Shown here: in pieces, positions 39,133 through 47,717 of the stretch
Position numbering within the stretch: position 1 is the first letter of the stretch
How the letters are laid out: each line of letters starts with the position of its first letter
Assembly: GCA_003134555.1 (NCBI GenBank)
Contig: PLBO01000070.1
Span: forward strand, 18,400 to 75,113
DNA from: Actinomycetota bacterium
GTDB taxonomy: Bacteria > Actinomycetota > Acidimicrobiia > IMCC26256 > PALSA-610
Direction of reading: 5' to 3'
DNA length: 56,714 nt
Made by a program: the position numbers and the translations under genes
The notes under the pieces: model-generated
The model's input: the letters and a program-made list of their open reading frames with translations, nothing else
What the model was told of the DNA's origin: nothing
Databases searched by the model: none

Positions 39133-40268
39133 GGCGAGTCAGTTGCGACGTCGGGTGCTTCGGCCTCGGACGACTCGGACTCCGACTCGCCCTCAGCGGT
39201 AGGGAAGCGGGTCGAGAGGTAGATCGCCTTGGTGGCGCCGAGCAGCGGGATCGCGAAGAGGCCGCCGACGAGCCCGCCCGCCGCGACTCCGACCAAGGCG
39301 GCGACCATCGTCGCGGGCGGGGAGAGGCGCACGGCGCGACCGATGATCAACGGTTGTAGCACGTGGTTCTCGAGTTGCTGGTACACGAGGAAAATGGCGA
39401 GCGCGATCAACCCGACCACCGCGCCTTGCGTGACCGCGAGGAGGACGAAGACCACGCCGCCGAGGAAACCGCCGATCTGCGGGATCGGATTCGTGATTGC
39501 AACCCACACGGCGATCAACGGCGCGAGCGGCACGCCGAGCGCGAGGGAGCCCGTGAGCATCACGACGCCGGCCAGCGCCGCGACGAGCAGGGTGCCCGCG
39601 ATGTAACGGCCGACGACGTGGTAGACGAGGCGCCCCATCCGATCGGCGTCGGCGCGCCGGCGTTCCGGCACGAGCCGACGGGCGCCGCCGACGAGGAACT
39701 CGCCGTCGAGCACGATCGTGATCGCGAGCAGGATCGTGAACAAAGCCGCGGCGACACCGTCGGCGACAGCACCGGCTGCGCTCTCGATCGGTTTGGAGTT
39801 GGTGCTCAGGTGCTTCGGCATGTCGTTCAGCCACTGCTGCACCTTCTCCGACGCATTGGCTTCACGCAGTCGCGGGCCGACGATCGGGAGCTGGCCGAGG
39901 TCTTTGACGGTCTGGGGGATCTGCTTGTTGAAGTCGCGCACTTCGCGGATCGTGGGAACGGTGATCAACGCGACGACGACCGTGACGAAGAGCGCGGCCG
40001 TGATCAGCACGACGCCGGCGGCGGTTCGGCGATCCCATCCCGTTCGCCGCTTCAGTGCTTCGACCAGTGGATTCAGCGCGAAGGCAAACAGCGCGCCGAG
40101 TGCGAGCGCCGACAGGGTGCGCGGGATCGAGCGGATGAACCAGACCGCGATCGCGAACAACGCGACTGCGATGGCGAGAGGAATGGCGGAGCGCGGATCG
40201 AGATCGATACCGTCGGTGGGCAGAGGGTCGGCCGTAGGGACCGAGGGTCCGATCGGAGGGGACTCCAC
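39129..40268 (-). CDS. AI-2E (PerM/YdiK) family transporter
   Basis: The 379-residue membrane protein has about eight helices and the family pattern: an N-terminal helix block (AIPLAIAVALFAIAVWFI), a long amphipathic middle part (REVRDFNKQIPQTVKDLGQL), a conserved TNPIPQIGGFLGG loop and PIPQ motif. Family members export signals or small hydrophobic compounds. An acidic Ser-rich tail (GESESESSEAEAP) follows. It shares a 19-bp divergent promoter with the related gene at 40288. Confidence 0.85.
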   Translation of the reverse strand: MESPPIGPSVPTADPLPTDGIDLDPRSAIPLAIAVALFAIAVWFIRSIPRTLSALALGALFAFALNPLVEALKRRTGWDRRTAAGVVLITAALFVTVVVALITVPTIREVRDFNKQIPQTVKDLGQLPIVGPRLREANASEKVQQWLNDMPKHLSTNSKPIESAAGAVADGVAAALFTILLAITIVLDGEFLVGGARRLVPERRRADADRMGRLVYHVVGRYIAGTLLVAALAGVVMLTGSLALGVPLAPLIAVWVAITNPIPQIGGFLGGVVFVLLAVTQGAVVGLIALAIFLVYQQLENHVLQPLIIGRAVRLSPPATMVAALVGVAAGGLVGGLFAIPLLGATKAIYLSTRFPTAEGESESESSEAEAPDVATDSP

Positions 40269-40273
40269 GTCGG

Positions 40274-40280
40274 TATCGTA
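40274..40280. promoter_or_regulatory. Overlapping divergent -10 elements between the two AI-2E genes
   Basis: TATCGTA contains TATCGT on the plus strand (40274-40279), 8 nt before ATG 40288, and TACGAT on the minus strand (40275-40280), 6 nt before GTG 40268. The two start codons are only 19 bp apart. This looks like a symmetric bidirectional promoter making two leaderless mRNAs. Confidence 0.6.
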
Positions 40281-40287
40281 CGAGCCG

Positions 40288-41415
40288 ATGGTCGATGTGG
40301 CGCGCACGCTCCGGGTCCGGCTGTCGGTTCGCTCCGCGCTGGCCCTCGTGTTCGCGCTCGGCCTCACGTTCTTGCTCCTCGCGATCGCGCGCGACGCCGA
40401 GCGGGTCATCGCGTGGGCGCTCTCGGCGATGGCGATCGCCGCCATGGTCCGCCCCGCGATCGTGTGGCTCTCGCAATTCCGCTTCATTCCCCGCGCAGTC
40501 GCCGTGATCCTGACCGCGTTCCTCATGCTCGGCGCGATCGGCTTCGCCGGTTACAAGATCGTGCACGACGTCTCCGACGCGATGAGCAGCCTGCAACAGG
40601 CCGCCCCTCAGCGCGCGGCCGAGTTGGAGCAGAACTCCAAGTTCTTCCGCGAGATCAAACTGAAGGCGCGTGTCACCAACCTCGTCGACGCGATCCCGGC
40701 GCGGCTCGCGGGCGGCGCCGCGCCGGATGTAATCAAGTCGGCAGTATCGCAAGGTGTCGCGTTCGTCGCCGGGCTCATCCTCACGATCTTCTTCGTGCTC
40801 TACGGGACCCGCATCATCGACGGCGGTCTCGGTCTCATCGAGGACGAGGCCGTCCGGCGGCGGACGCAGTACGTGATGCGCGACGGATCGCGGCGCGCCC
40901 TCTTCTTCGCCCGCGTGAAGCTCTGGGAGGCGCTCGTCGAGGCGCTGCTGGCGTTTGCGATCGCGCGTGCGGCCGGCGTCCCGGGCGCGGCCGCGCTCGC
41001 GGTGTGGGTCGGTCTGTGGAGCTTCCTGCCCGTCGCCGGCGTGCTCATCGGCGGGTTGCCGATCATCGTCTTCGCTGGCGCACACACGATGACGCGCGCG
41101 TTCGTTGTGGCCGGGTGCTTTGTCGTGATCCTCGTCTGCGACTGGTGGGTGAATCGCTGGCTCGAGCGGCGCACGGTGCACGTGGGCTCGTTCGTGATCG
41201 TGCTCACCGCCTTCGGCGGTCTCGAGCTCTACGGGCTGACCGGCGCGTTGCTGTTCATGCTCGGCGCAGTGCTCGGGGTCGCGCTGATCAGCGAGATCGG
41301 ACCGGAGGAAGTCGCCGAGGCGCTCGCCGCGGGCCCGCTGGAGCCGGAGCCGGAGATAGCGTCGCCGGTGGCACCACCCGGCCGCTTCCGGGTGCTGCTC
41401 AGGCGCCGAGGATGA
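40288..41415 (+). CDS. AI-2E (PerM/YdiK) family transporter, divergent paralogue
   Basis: A 375-residue homologue of the neighbour on the other strand, with the same topology: helix block SVRSALALVFALGLTFLL, middle part SSLQQAAPQRAAELEQNSK, and VWVGLWSFLPVAGVLIGGLP in place of the TNPIPQIGG loop. The two may form a heteromer. The substrate is unknown. The gene converges with the thiolase-like gene by 17 bp. Confidence 0.82.
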   Translation: MVDVARTLRVRLSVRSALALVFALGLTFLLLAIARDAERVIAWALSAMAIAAMVRPAIVWLSQFRFIPRAVAVILTAFLMLGAIGFAGYKIVHDVSDAMSSLQQAAPQRAAELEQNSKFFREIKLKARVTNLVDAIPARLAGGAAPDVIKSAVSQGVAFVAGLILTIFFVLYGTRIIDGGLGLIEDEAVRRRTQYVMRDGSRRALFFARVKLWEALVEALLAFAIARAAGVPGAAALAVWVGLWSFLPVAGVLIGGLPIIVFAGAHTMTRAFVVAGCFVVILVCDWWVNRWLERRTVHVGSFVIVLTAFGGLELYGLTGALLFMLGAVLGVALISEIGPEEVAEALAAGPLEPEPEIASPVAPPGRFRVLLRRRG

Positions 41416-42547
41416 CAGTGCTCGCCGACGAGAACCAGCCGCCCGTTCCGTTCACGCATGCGAGTTGCGCGTTCTCGACCTGGCGGCCCTGCGCCTCCCC
41501 GCGGAGCTGACGCGTCGCTTCCACGAGCAGGAACATGCCGCGCATGCCCGGATGGCAGTGCGACAGCCCGCCGCCGTCGGTGTTCGTCGGGAGCGCGCCG
41601 CCCAGGCGGAGCCGGCCGTCGGCGACGAAGGGCCCACCTTCGCCCGGTTGGCAGAAGCCGAGCGCCTCGAAGCTCGCCAGCACCATGTGCGTGAACGCGT
41701 CGTAGATCTGGCAGATGTCGATGTCGTCGGGGGTCACGCCGGCGCGCCCGAAGGCGTGCTTGCCGCTTTGCACGGCGGGCGAGCGGGTGAAGTCGTCCCA
41801 TTCGCTCATCGTCGTGTGGCTCGTCGCTTCTCCGGTGCCCAGCACCCACACGGGCTTCTTGGCGAGGTCGCGCGCACGTTCTTCGGTGGTGAGCACCACC
41901 GCGCCGCCGCCGTCGCTGCGGATGCAGCAATGCAGCTTCGTCAGCGGGTCGGCCATCATCCGACTGCTGTTCACCTCGTCGATGGTGATGGGGTCGCGGT
42001 AGAAGGCCTCGGGGTTGAACGAGGCGTTGTAGCGCGTGCTCACCGCGATCTCGGCGAGCTGCTCGATCGTGGTGCCGAATTCGTGCATGTGCCGGCGCGT
42101 CGCCATCGCATACTTCGAGATGAGTGTGTGGCCGAACGGCACGTCGAACTGGATCGGGCCGCGACCGCCGAAGCCGAGGTTCGCGGTCCGCCGGCGCGCC
42201 TTGAGGTCGGCGCGGGTGGTCGAACCGTACGCGAGTACGACGACTTCGGCGTGGCCGGCGAGAATCGCCGCGGTGGCGTGTTCGACCATGAACTCCCAGG
42301 TGGCGCCGCCGACGCTGGTCCCGTCGACCCACGTCGGTCGGAGCCCGATGTACTCGGCGATCTCGATGGGAGCGAGCATGCCCATGGCGCTGGAGCCGAA
42401 GCCGTCGATATCGGCCTTTGTGAGCCCGGCGTCCGCGATCGCACGCGACGCGGCCTGGAAGTGGAGCTCGAAGGGGGTCTTGGTGTCGACGCGCCCAATG
42501 TCCGACAACGCCGCGCCGACGATTGCGACTTTCCCGGTACCGGCCAT
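41399..42547 (-). CDS. Ltp-type thiolase-like protein
   Basis: The 382-residue protein has the same features as 11455-12630: VAIVGAALSDIG, the Cys-less VGGATWEFMVEHATAAI, IYDAFTHMVLASFEALGF, LGGALPTNTDGGGLS. It is probably an acyl-CoA retro-aldolase or thiolase. No DUF35 gene is adjacent, unlike the first pair, so its partner may be elsewhere in the genome. ATG 42547 shares a base with the upstream crotonase stop (TGATG). Confidence 0.83.
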   Translation of the reverse strand: MAGTGKVAIVGAALSDIGRVDTKTPFELHFQAASRAIADAGLTKADIDGFGSSAMGMLAPIEIAEYIGLRPTWVDGTSVGGATWEFMVEHATAAILAGHAEVVVLAYGSTTRADLKARRRTANLGFGGRGPIQFDVPFGHTLISKYAMATRRHMHEFGTTIEQLAEIAVSTRYNASFNPEAFYRDPITIDEVNSSRMMADPLTKLHCCIRSDGGGAVVLTTEERARDLAKKPVWVLGTGEATSHTTMSEWDDFTRSPAVQSGKHAFGRAGVTPDDIDICQIYDAFTHMVLASFEALGFCQPGEGGPFVADGRLRLGGALPTNTDGGGLSHCHPGMRGMFLLVEATRQLRGEAQGRQVENAQLACVNGTGGWFSSASTVILGA

Positions 42548-43380
42548 CAGCGCAGTTTCCACTCCACGCGCTTGCCGGACGCGAACATCTGCTGTCCTTC
42601 GGCGATCGAGTCCTGACTCGTTCCCATCGCGACGTACGCATAGCCGAGCCGCACGGCTTCGCGCTGCGGCATCGAACGCGTCGACCAGATGGCGCGCACC
42701 GTTCCTTCGATCGCGAGCCGCGGCTGCGACGCGATGATCGCGGCGATCTCACGTGCTCGCGTCGCGAGCTCGGTGCCCGGGACCACCTCGCTGACCATGC
42801 CGATCTGGTGCGCCCGCTGCGCTGACATGCGCTCGTAGTTGCCGAGGAGCGACAAGCGCATGATCTCGGGAAACGGCGTGATGCCCGCCATGTGGATCGG
42901 CTCGAACGCGGCGGTCATGCCGTAGGTGACGTGCGGGTCGAAGAAGGTCGCGTGGTCGGCCGCGATGATGAACTCGACCTCGCCGAGCATGTAGAAGGCT
43001 CCGCCGCACGCCATCCCGTTGACGGCCGCGATCACCGGCTTCCAGAGGTCGCACGACTTGGGGCCGATGTTGTCGCCCGGGTCGTTGAACATGAACGGTG
43101 TGGCGCCCGAGCCCACGATGTCGTGGTCGGTCGTCGCGTCTCCCTCGCCGCCCATCTGCTCCATGCGGTCGATGCCGGTGCAGAACGCCTTGTCGCCGGC
43201 TCCGGTGAGGACGACGCAGCGCACCGGGTCGTGCCGGCGGAGCGCCCGCCACAACGTGTGCAGCTCACGCTGCATCAGCGAGTTGAACGCGTTGTGAACG
43301 GTGGGCCGGTTGAGCGTGACGACTGCAACTCCGTCGTCGCCCTCGTCGTAGGCGAGGGTTTCGAAAGCGGGGATCGTCAT
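42547..43380 (-). CDS. Enoyl-CoA hydratase/isomerase (crotonase) family protein
   Basis: A 277-residue crotonase-fold protein: VAVVTLNRPTVHNAFNSLM, the oxyanion half AFCTGIDRMEQ and MACGGAFYMLGEV. The two catalytic Glu positions of classical hydratases are not evident (GGAFY and FFDPHVTYG occupy the usual GGGCE and FxxPEVxxG segments), so it may act as an isomerase, lyase or hydrolase. Its ATG overlaps the SDR stop (ATGA), and the thiolase-like gene follows, giving a hydratase-dehydrogenase-thiolase unit. Confidence 0.85.
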   Translation of the reverse strand: MTIPAFETLAYDEGDDGVAVVTLNRPTVHNAFNSLMQRELHTLWRALRRHDPVRCVVLTGAGDKAFCTGIDRMEQMGGEGDATTDHDIVGSGATPFMFNDPGDNIGPKSCDLWKPVIAAVNGMACGGAFYMLGEVEFIIAADHATFFDPHVTYGMTAAFEPIHMAGITPFPEIMRLSLLGNYERMSAQRAHQIGMVSEVVPGTELATRAREIAAIIASQPRLAIEGTVRAIWSTRSMPQREAVRLGYAYVAMGTSQDSIAEGQQMFASGKRVEWKLR

Positions 43381-44309
43381 GCCCGGCGCTGCGCGTCGAT
43401 TCCCGGATTCTCGCTCTGGAACACGTACCGGTTGACGATGCGGCCGATGTCGGCCGGATCCCACTGCTTGGGCTTGCCTTCCTTGTCGGTGGCGAGGAAC
43501 TGCTCGCCCATCTCCCACGGGCGGTACCGCGCGAGGTTGTTGCCGACGAGCCGGAACACCTGGCCGGTGACGTGCAGTGCTTCGTCGGACGCGAGCCACA
43601 CGACCGCGGGAGCGGAGTTGCCGGGGTTCATCGCCTCGAACTCGGTGTAGTCCTCGGGGTTCTTGACCTCGATCTTCATCGCCTGCGCGACCATACGCGT
43701 GGCGCCGCCGGGGCCGATGCAGTTCGCACGGACGCCGTAACGACTCAGCTCGAGGCTCGCGATGATCGTCATTGCCGCGATGCCGGCCTTTGCCGCGCCG
43801 TAGTTGATCTGGCTGGCCTGACCCTGAAGGCCCGCGCTCGACACCGTGTTGATGATCGCGGCGCGGGGCTGGCGGCCTTCCTTCGATTCGTTGCGCCAGT
43901 AGGCCGAGGCGTGGTGCATCGTGTTGAACGCGCCGTACATGTGCACCTTCACGACCGTGTCGAAGTCTTCGGGCGACATCGAGAACATCATCTTGTCGCG
44001 CAGGACGCCGGCGTTGTTGACCAGCACGTCGAGCCGGCCGAACGCGTCGACCGCGGTACCGATGATGTTCTTCGCGCCGTCGAAGTCGGCGACGCTGTCG
44101 TAGTTCGCGACGGCCTCGCCCCCGCGTTTGGTGATGACCTCGACGACCTCGTCGGCCGCACGCTTGTCGGAGCCCTCGCCACTCACCGATCCACCGAGGT
44201 CGTTGACCACGACCTTCGCGCCGTGGTCGGCGAGCATGATCGCTTCGCCGCGTCCGACGCCATTGCCCGCACCGGTGACGATGGCCACCTTGCCGTCGAG
44301 CATGCCCAT
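43377..44309 (-). CDS. Short-chain dehydrogenase (17-beta-HSD4/MFE-like)
   Basis: A 310-residue SDR similar to 29084-29974: VTGAGNGVGRGEA, VVNDLGG, NNAG, and the active site QINYGAAKAGI. The long C-terminal part (GQVFRLVGNNLARYRPWEMG) fits 3-hydroxyacyl-CoA dehydrogenase of the multifunctional-enzyme type. AGGGGGA lies 8 nt upstream of ATG 44309. It heads the three-gene operon with the crotonase and thiolase-like genes. Confidence 0.9.
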   Translation of the reverse strand: MGMLDGKVAIVTGAGNGVGRGEAIMLADHGAKVVVNDLGGSVSGEGSDKRAADEVVEVITKRGGEAVANYDSVADFDGAKNIIGTAVDAFGRLDVLVNNAGVLRDKMMFSMSPEDFDTVVKVHMYGAFNTMHHASAYWRNESKEGRQPRAAIINTVSSAGLQGQASQINYGAAKAGIAAMTIIASLELSRYGVRANCIGPGGATRMVAQAMKIEVKNPEDYTEFEAMNPGNSAPAVVWLASDEALHVTGQVFRLVGNNLARYRPWEMGEQFLATDKEGKPKQWDPADIGRIVNRYVFQSENPGIDAQRRA

Positions 44310-44401
44310 TTGCGCGTTCCCCCTGGTGACAAGAAAACTGACGTTGGCGTCACCGTAGCGCGGGCTCGAAAGCTCGTGCCAAGGGCGAGGAGCAGGCGGG
44401 C

Positions 44402-44881
44402 ATGTCGGTTGACACGAGCGTGATCGGGCGGCGAACGGGTGCGTGGCGCGTCGCGCTCGACCGCTCCGTGCTCGCGAACTTCGCCGCGTCGGTCGGCGAT
44501 CGCAGTGACGCGTATCGCGGCGCCGACACGCCCGCGCCGCCGACCTTCACGTTCGCCGCGCCCTACTGGTCGAGGCTCTCGACCGGCGAGCAGCCGGCCG
44601 ATCCCACCGAGGGCGGCGGGAATCCGATGCACGTCATCATGGGTCAGTTGCACGCGCAGGGCGCGCTCGTGCTGCACGGTGAGCAGGAGTTCGTTTACCA
44701 CCGCACTCCGGTCGCGGGCGACGTGCTCGACGGCATACAGACGATCACCGATATCTACGAGAAGGCTTCCGACAATGCGGACATGACATTCGTCGTCATG
44801 GAAACGAAGTGGAGCGACGCACGGGACGGTTCGCCCGTCGTGACCGAACGCTTCAACCTGATTGCCCGGCTCAAGCGATAG
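44402..44881 (+). CDS. MaoC/FAS1-like dehydratase domain (single hotdog)
   Basis: A 159-residue paralogue of 26983-27465: APPTFTFAAPYWS, LVLHGEQEFVYHRTPVAGDVL, DIYEKASDNADMTFVVMETKW. It probably hydrates an enoyl-CoA together with another hotdog subunit. It is divergent from the SDR operon by 92 bp, and a second SDR follows 11 bp downstream. Confidence 0.82.
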   Translation: MSVDTSVIGRRTGAWRVALDRSVLANFAASVGDRSDAYRGADTPAPPTFTFAAPYWSRLSTGEQPADPTEGGGNPMHVIMGQLHAQGALVLHGEQEFVYHRTPVAGDVLDGIQTITDIYEKASDNADMTFVVMETKWSDARDGSPVVTERFNLIARLKR

Positions 44882-44892
44882 GGGACCCAAGC

Positions 44893-45672
44893 GTGGGACG
44901 TCTGCAGGACAAGGTCGCGATCATCACCGGTGCCGGGCAGGGCATAGGTCTCGCGTACGCGCAACGGTTTCTCGACGAGGGCGCCAAGGTTGTCGTCGCC
45001 GAGATCAACGAGGAGCGCGCGGCCGCCGGAATGCAGACCCTCGCGGGCAAGGGTGACGCGATCTTCGTGCCCACCGACATCTCCGATCCCGACTCGGCGC
45101 AAGCCTGCATCGACAAAGCGGTCGAGGCATTCGGAACCGTGCACATCCTCGTCAACAACGCCGCGCTCTACTACGACATCGACAACTTCGATCCCAGCTT
45201 CGAGTACCTGAAGAAGGTGTTCTCGGTCAATCAATTCGGTGCGTGGCTGATGGTGCGGGCCGCGGCGCCGGTGATGGCGAAGCAGCAGTACGGGCGCGTG
45301 ATCAACCAGTCGTCCGGTGCGGCCTACGCCTATTCGTTCCCCACCTTCGGTGACGAGTTCACCGGCCTCGGCAACTACAGCTACTCGATCACGAAGTGGG
45401 GCATCGTCGGCTTGACCAAGTTCATGGCCGCGCAGCTCGGGGCCTGGAACATCACCGTCAACTGCATCGCGCCCGGCGTCACGATGACAGAAGCGACGAA
45501 GAAGATCGTCCCCGACTTCTACATCGAGGGAATGACCGCGCAGACCGCGATGAAATCCACGCTCGAGCCCGAGGACCTTGCCGGCGCGTGCGTGTTCTTC
45601 GCGAGCGACGATGCCAAGTTCGTGACCGGCCAGACGCTGGTCGTCGACGGCGGCCTCGCGATGCCCGCCTGA
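44893..45672 (+). CDS. Short-chain dehydrogenase/reductase
   Basis: A 259-residue SDR from GTG 44893: IITGAGQGIGLAYAQRF, VVVAEINEER, NNAA instead of NNAG, and the active site in NYSYSITKWGI. The Glu after the second strand favours NAD. It follows the MaoC-like gene on the same strand and would oxidise the corresponding hydroxyacyl-CoA. Confidence 0.9.
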   Translation: MGRLQDKVAIITGAGQGIGLAYAQRFLDEGAKVVVAEINEERAAAGMQTLAGKGDAIFVPTDISDPDSAQACIDKAVEAFGTVHILVNNAALYYDIDNFDPSFEYLKKVFSVNQFGAWLMVRAAAPVMAKQQYGRVINQSSGAAYAYSFPTFGDEFTGLGNYSYSITKWGIVGLTKFMAAQLGAWNITVNCIAPGVTMTEATKKIVPDFYIEGMTAQTAMKSTLEPEDLAGACVFFASDDAKFVTGQTLVVDGGLAMPA

Positions 45673-45673
45673 G

Positions 45674-46471
45674 CTACGGGCGGCAGACGATCTCGCCGTG
45701 CAGGACGGCGAACCATCCGTCGGGGTGCGCGGCCCAGCGGCGCCAGGCCGCGGCCAGCTCCTCGAGCTCGGCGCGGGTTGCGAAGTTGTCGCGCTCGGCC
45801 TGTTCGGCGATGGCGGAGGTCGTCATCCGGTCGGCCCAGAGGTCACCCCACCACGCGCGATCGTCGGGGGTGGCGAAGCACCACGCCGACGCGGTGGGAG
45901 CGACCTCGGAGAACCCGCCCGCGTGGGCCCACGCCAACAGGAACCGTCCGGCATCGGGTTCACCGCCGTTGGTGCGTGCGATGTTGCGGTACAGCGCGAG
46001 CCACGCGTCGAGCGTCGGCTCCTCGGGATACCACGTGAACGCGGCGTAGTCGCTGTCGCGCGCGGCGACGACGCCGTCGGGCCTGCATACCCGCCGCATC
46101 TCGCGCAGTGCGCCGACCGGATCGGGCAGGTGCTGCAGGACCTGGTGCGCGTGCACGACGTCGAACGACGAGTCGGGAAAGTCGAGGGCGTACACGTCGC
46201 CGGTCGAGAACTCTGCGTTGTCGACGCCGGAAGCGTCTCGTCGCGCCTGGTCGACCACATCCGCCGACGCGTCGATGCCGACCACGCGCCCGGGCGCGAC
46301 CCGATTGGCAATGTCGACCGTGATCGTTCCCGGGCCGCATCCCACGTCGAGCACCCGCGCGCCGCGAACAAATCGAAGCGCGACATAGGCCGCCGAGTTC
46401 TCGACGGTGCGCCAGCGATGCGATCGCAGCACGCTCTCGTGGTGACCGTGCGTGTACGTCATGCCGGCCAT
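45674..46471 (-). CDS. Class I SAM-dependent methyltransferase
   Basis: A 265-residue enzyme: ARVLDVGCGPGTITVDIAN (motif I), VVGIDASADV, FSTGDVYALDFPDSSFDVV (motif II) and MRRVCRPDGVVAAR (motif III), typical of UbiE/methyltransferase_11. The substrate is unknown. It converges on the SDR gene with one base between the stops. Confidence 0.88.
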   Translation of the reverse strand: MAGMTYTHGHHESVLRSHRWRTVENSAAYVALRFVRGARVLDVGCGPGTITVDIANRVAPGRVVGIDASADVVDQARRDASGVDNAEFSTGDVYALDFPDSSFDVVHAHQVLQHLPDPVGALREMRRVCRPDGVVAARDSDYAAFTWYPEEPTLDAWLALYRNIARTNGGEPDAGRFLLAWAHAGGFSEVAPTASAWCFATPDDRAWWGDLWADRMTTSAIAEQAERDNFATRAELEELAAAWRRWAAHPDGWFAVLHGEIVCRP

Positions 46472-46504
46472 GATCCCACGGCCGCGGCGAGGAGACCGAG
46501 ACGT

Positions 46505-47577
46505 TTACGCGGCGCGGGCTTGGGCGTCGTGGGTGTGTCGGTGGCGGTGGTGGTTCCAACACAGGAGTTGGAGATTCTCGAGGTTGGTGGGTCCGCCGCG
46601 GGTCCAGTGCACGATGTGATGGGCTTCGCAGGAGTCGGGTGGTCGGTCGCATCCGGGGGCTTGGCAGTGTTGGTCGCGTACGACGAGCGCTTTCCAGATT
46701 GCGGGTGGGATGGTGCGCGTGGCGCGGCCGACGTCGAGGATTTCGGAGCGGCCGGTGGTGATGACCCGGCTGATGTCGCAGTCGCAGGTGAGTCGTTCGA
46801 GTGTCGCGGCCGAAAGGTGACCGTTGTGACGGCTCTCCGTACGCACGCTGGCGGTGAACTCAGGTGTGTTCCCGGGCAGCTCGTCGAGATCGACGACGAC
46901 GGTGACGTGGGGGCGGACGTTGCGGGTCCGCCGAGCTCACCGCGATCCAGGGAACGGCGTAGGAGGTTGGTGAGGGCGTCGAAGCGTCGTTGCGCGGGCG
47001 TTCTGGGGTCGTGGTCGACGCGGTCGCGGTCCATCTCCGCGTTGATCGCCGCGTTACGGATGGCGCCGGTTTCGGGATCGCAGATCCCGTCGTAGGTGAC
47101 CATGCCGTCGAGGGTGGTCGACATGTGGTGCCGTCGTCGTTCGAACAGCGCGTCGTCGGACACCGCGCCGTCGCCGTCGATCGCGTCGATCAGGTAGCGG
47201 ACGACCCCGCTCAGTTGTTTGGGGAGGTGTTGGAGGGCGAAGTCGACGAGCTGGGTTTCGCCGTCGGAGATCGCGCCGGCGCGTTCGGGTGTGTACGCGT
47301 TCGCGACCACGACCGCGTGCCGTTGGGAGATCTCTCCACGTTCGAACGCGGCCGCGACTTGCGGAAGGTCTTCGAGTTTGCGTGCCAGTTCGACGTGGCC
47401 GCGTGCGACGCCTTGGTCGATCCGACATACGGCCCGCAGTGCGGAGGCGGTGTTGAGGAACCCGTCGGCGGCCCAGTCGCCCGACCGGTCGTACGCGGCG
47501 ACCTTTTTCAGCCACGCAGCCATGCGCGCCTCGAGGTCGCGCTGTTCTTCCGCGATCTCTTCGAGCGACACGAACAT
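46505..47577 (-). pseudogene. DUF222-HNH endonuclease gene interrupted by a frameshift
   Basis: From ATG 47577 the DUF222 domain reads in one frame (MFVSLEEIAEEQRDLEA to RRSLDRGELGG); then, around 46924-46926, a base appears to be missing, and the sequence continues in the next frame as NVRPHVTVVVDLDELPG and the HNH CQAPGCDRPPDSCEAHHIVHW, ending at 46505. Joined, it would be about 357 residues, like the intact copy at 16880-18052. Staying in frame gives a nonsense Ser/Pro-rich tail to 46459. A sequencing or assembly error in the GGG run is possible. Confidence 0.75.
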
Positions 47578-47590
47578 ATGTTCGATAATA
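47571..47590 (-). promoter_or_regulatory. SOS (LexA)-like box and -10 at the second DUF222-HNH gene start
   Basis: CGAACATATGTTCG (47571-47584) is a perfect 14-bp palindrome with the LexA-box arms CGAAC and GTTCG and contains ATG 47577. TATTAT (47585-47590) stands 7 nt before the ATG. The -10, operator and start codon thus lie within 20 bp. Confidence 0.7.
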
Positions 47591-47717
47591 GTCGAATAGT
47601 GCCTATAAAACAAGGAGAAAGTCGATCAACAAAACGCGCTGCAAGCTCGCGTCAACCGACGCTGGCAGGGTGGAGGGATTCGTCGTAGCGTTCGGCGGTC
47701 GGAGAGGCGGGGCGGCG

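Noticed and set aside
39363-41510. A 715-codon plus-strand frame over the AI-2E genes
   Set aside because: The product is Arg/Asp-rich without any fold pattern, and both real transporter genes lie in other frames.
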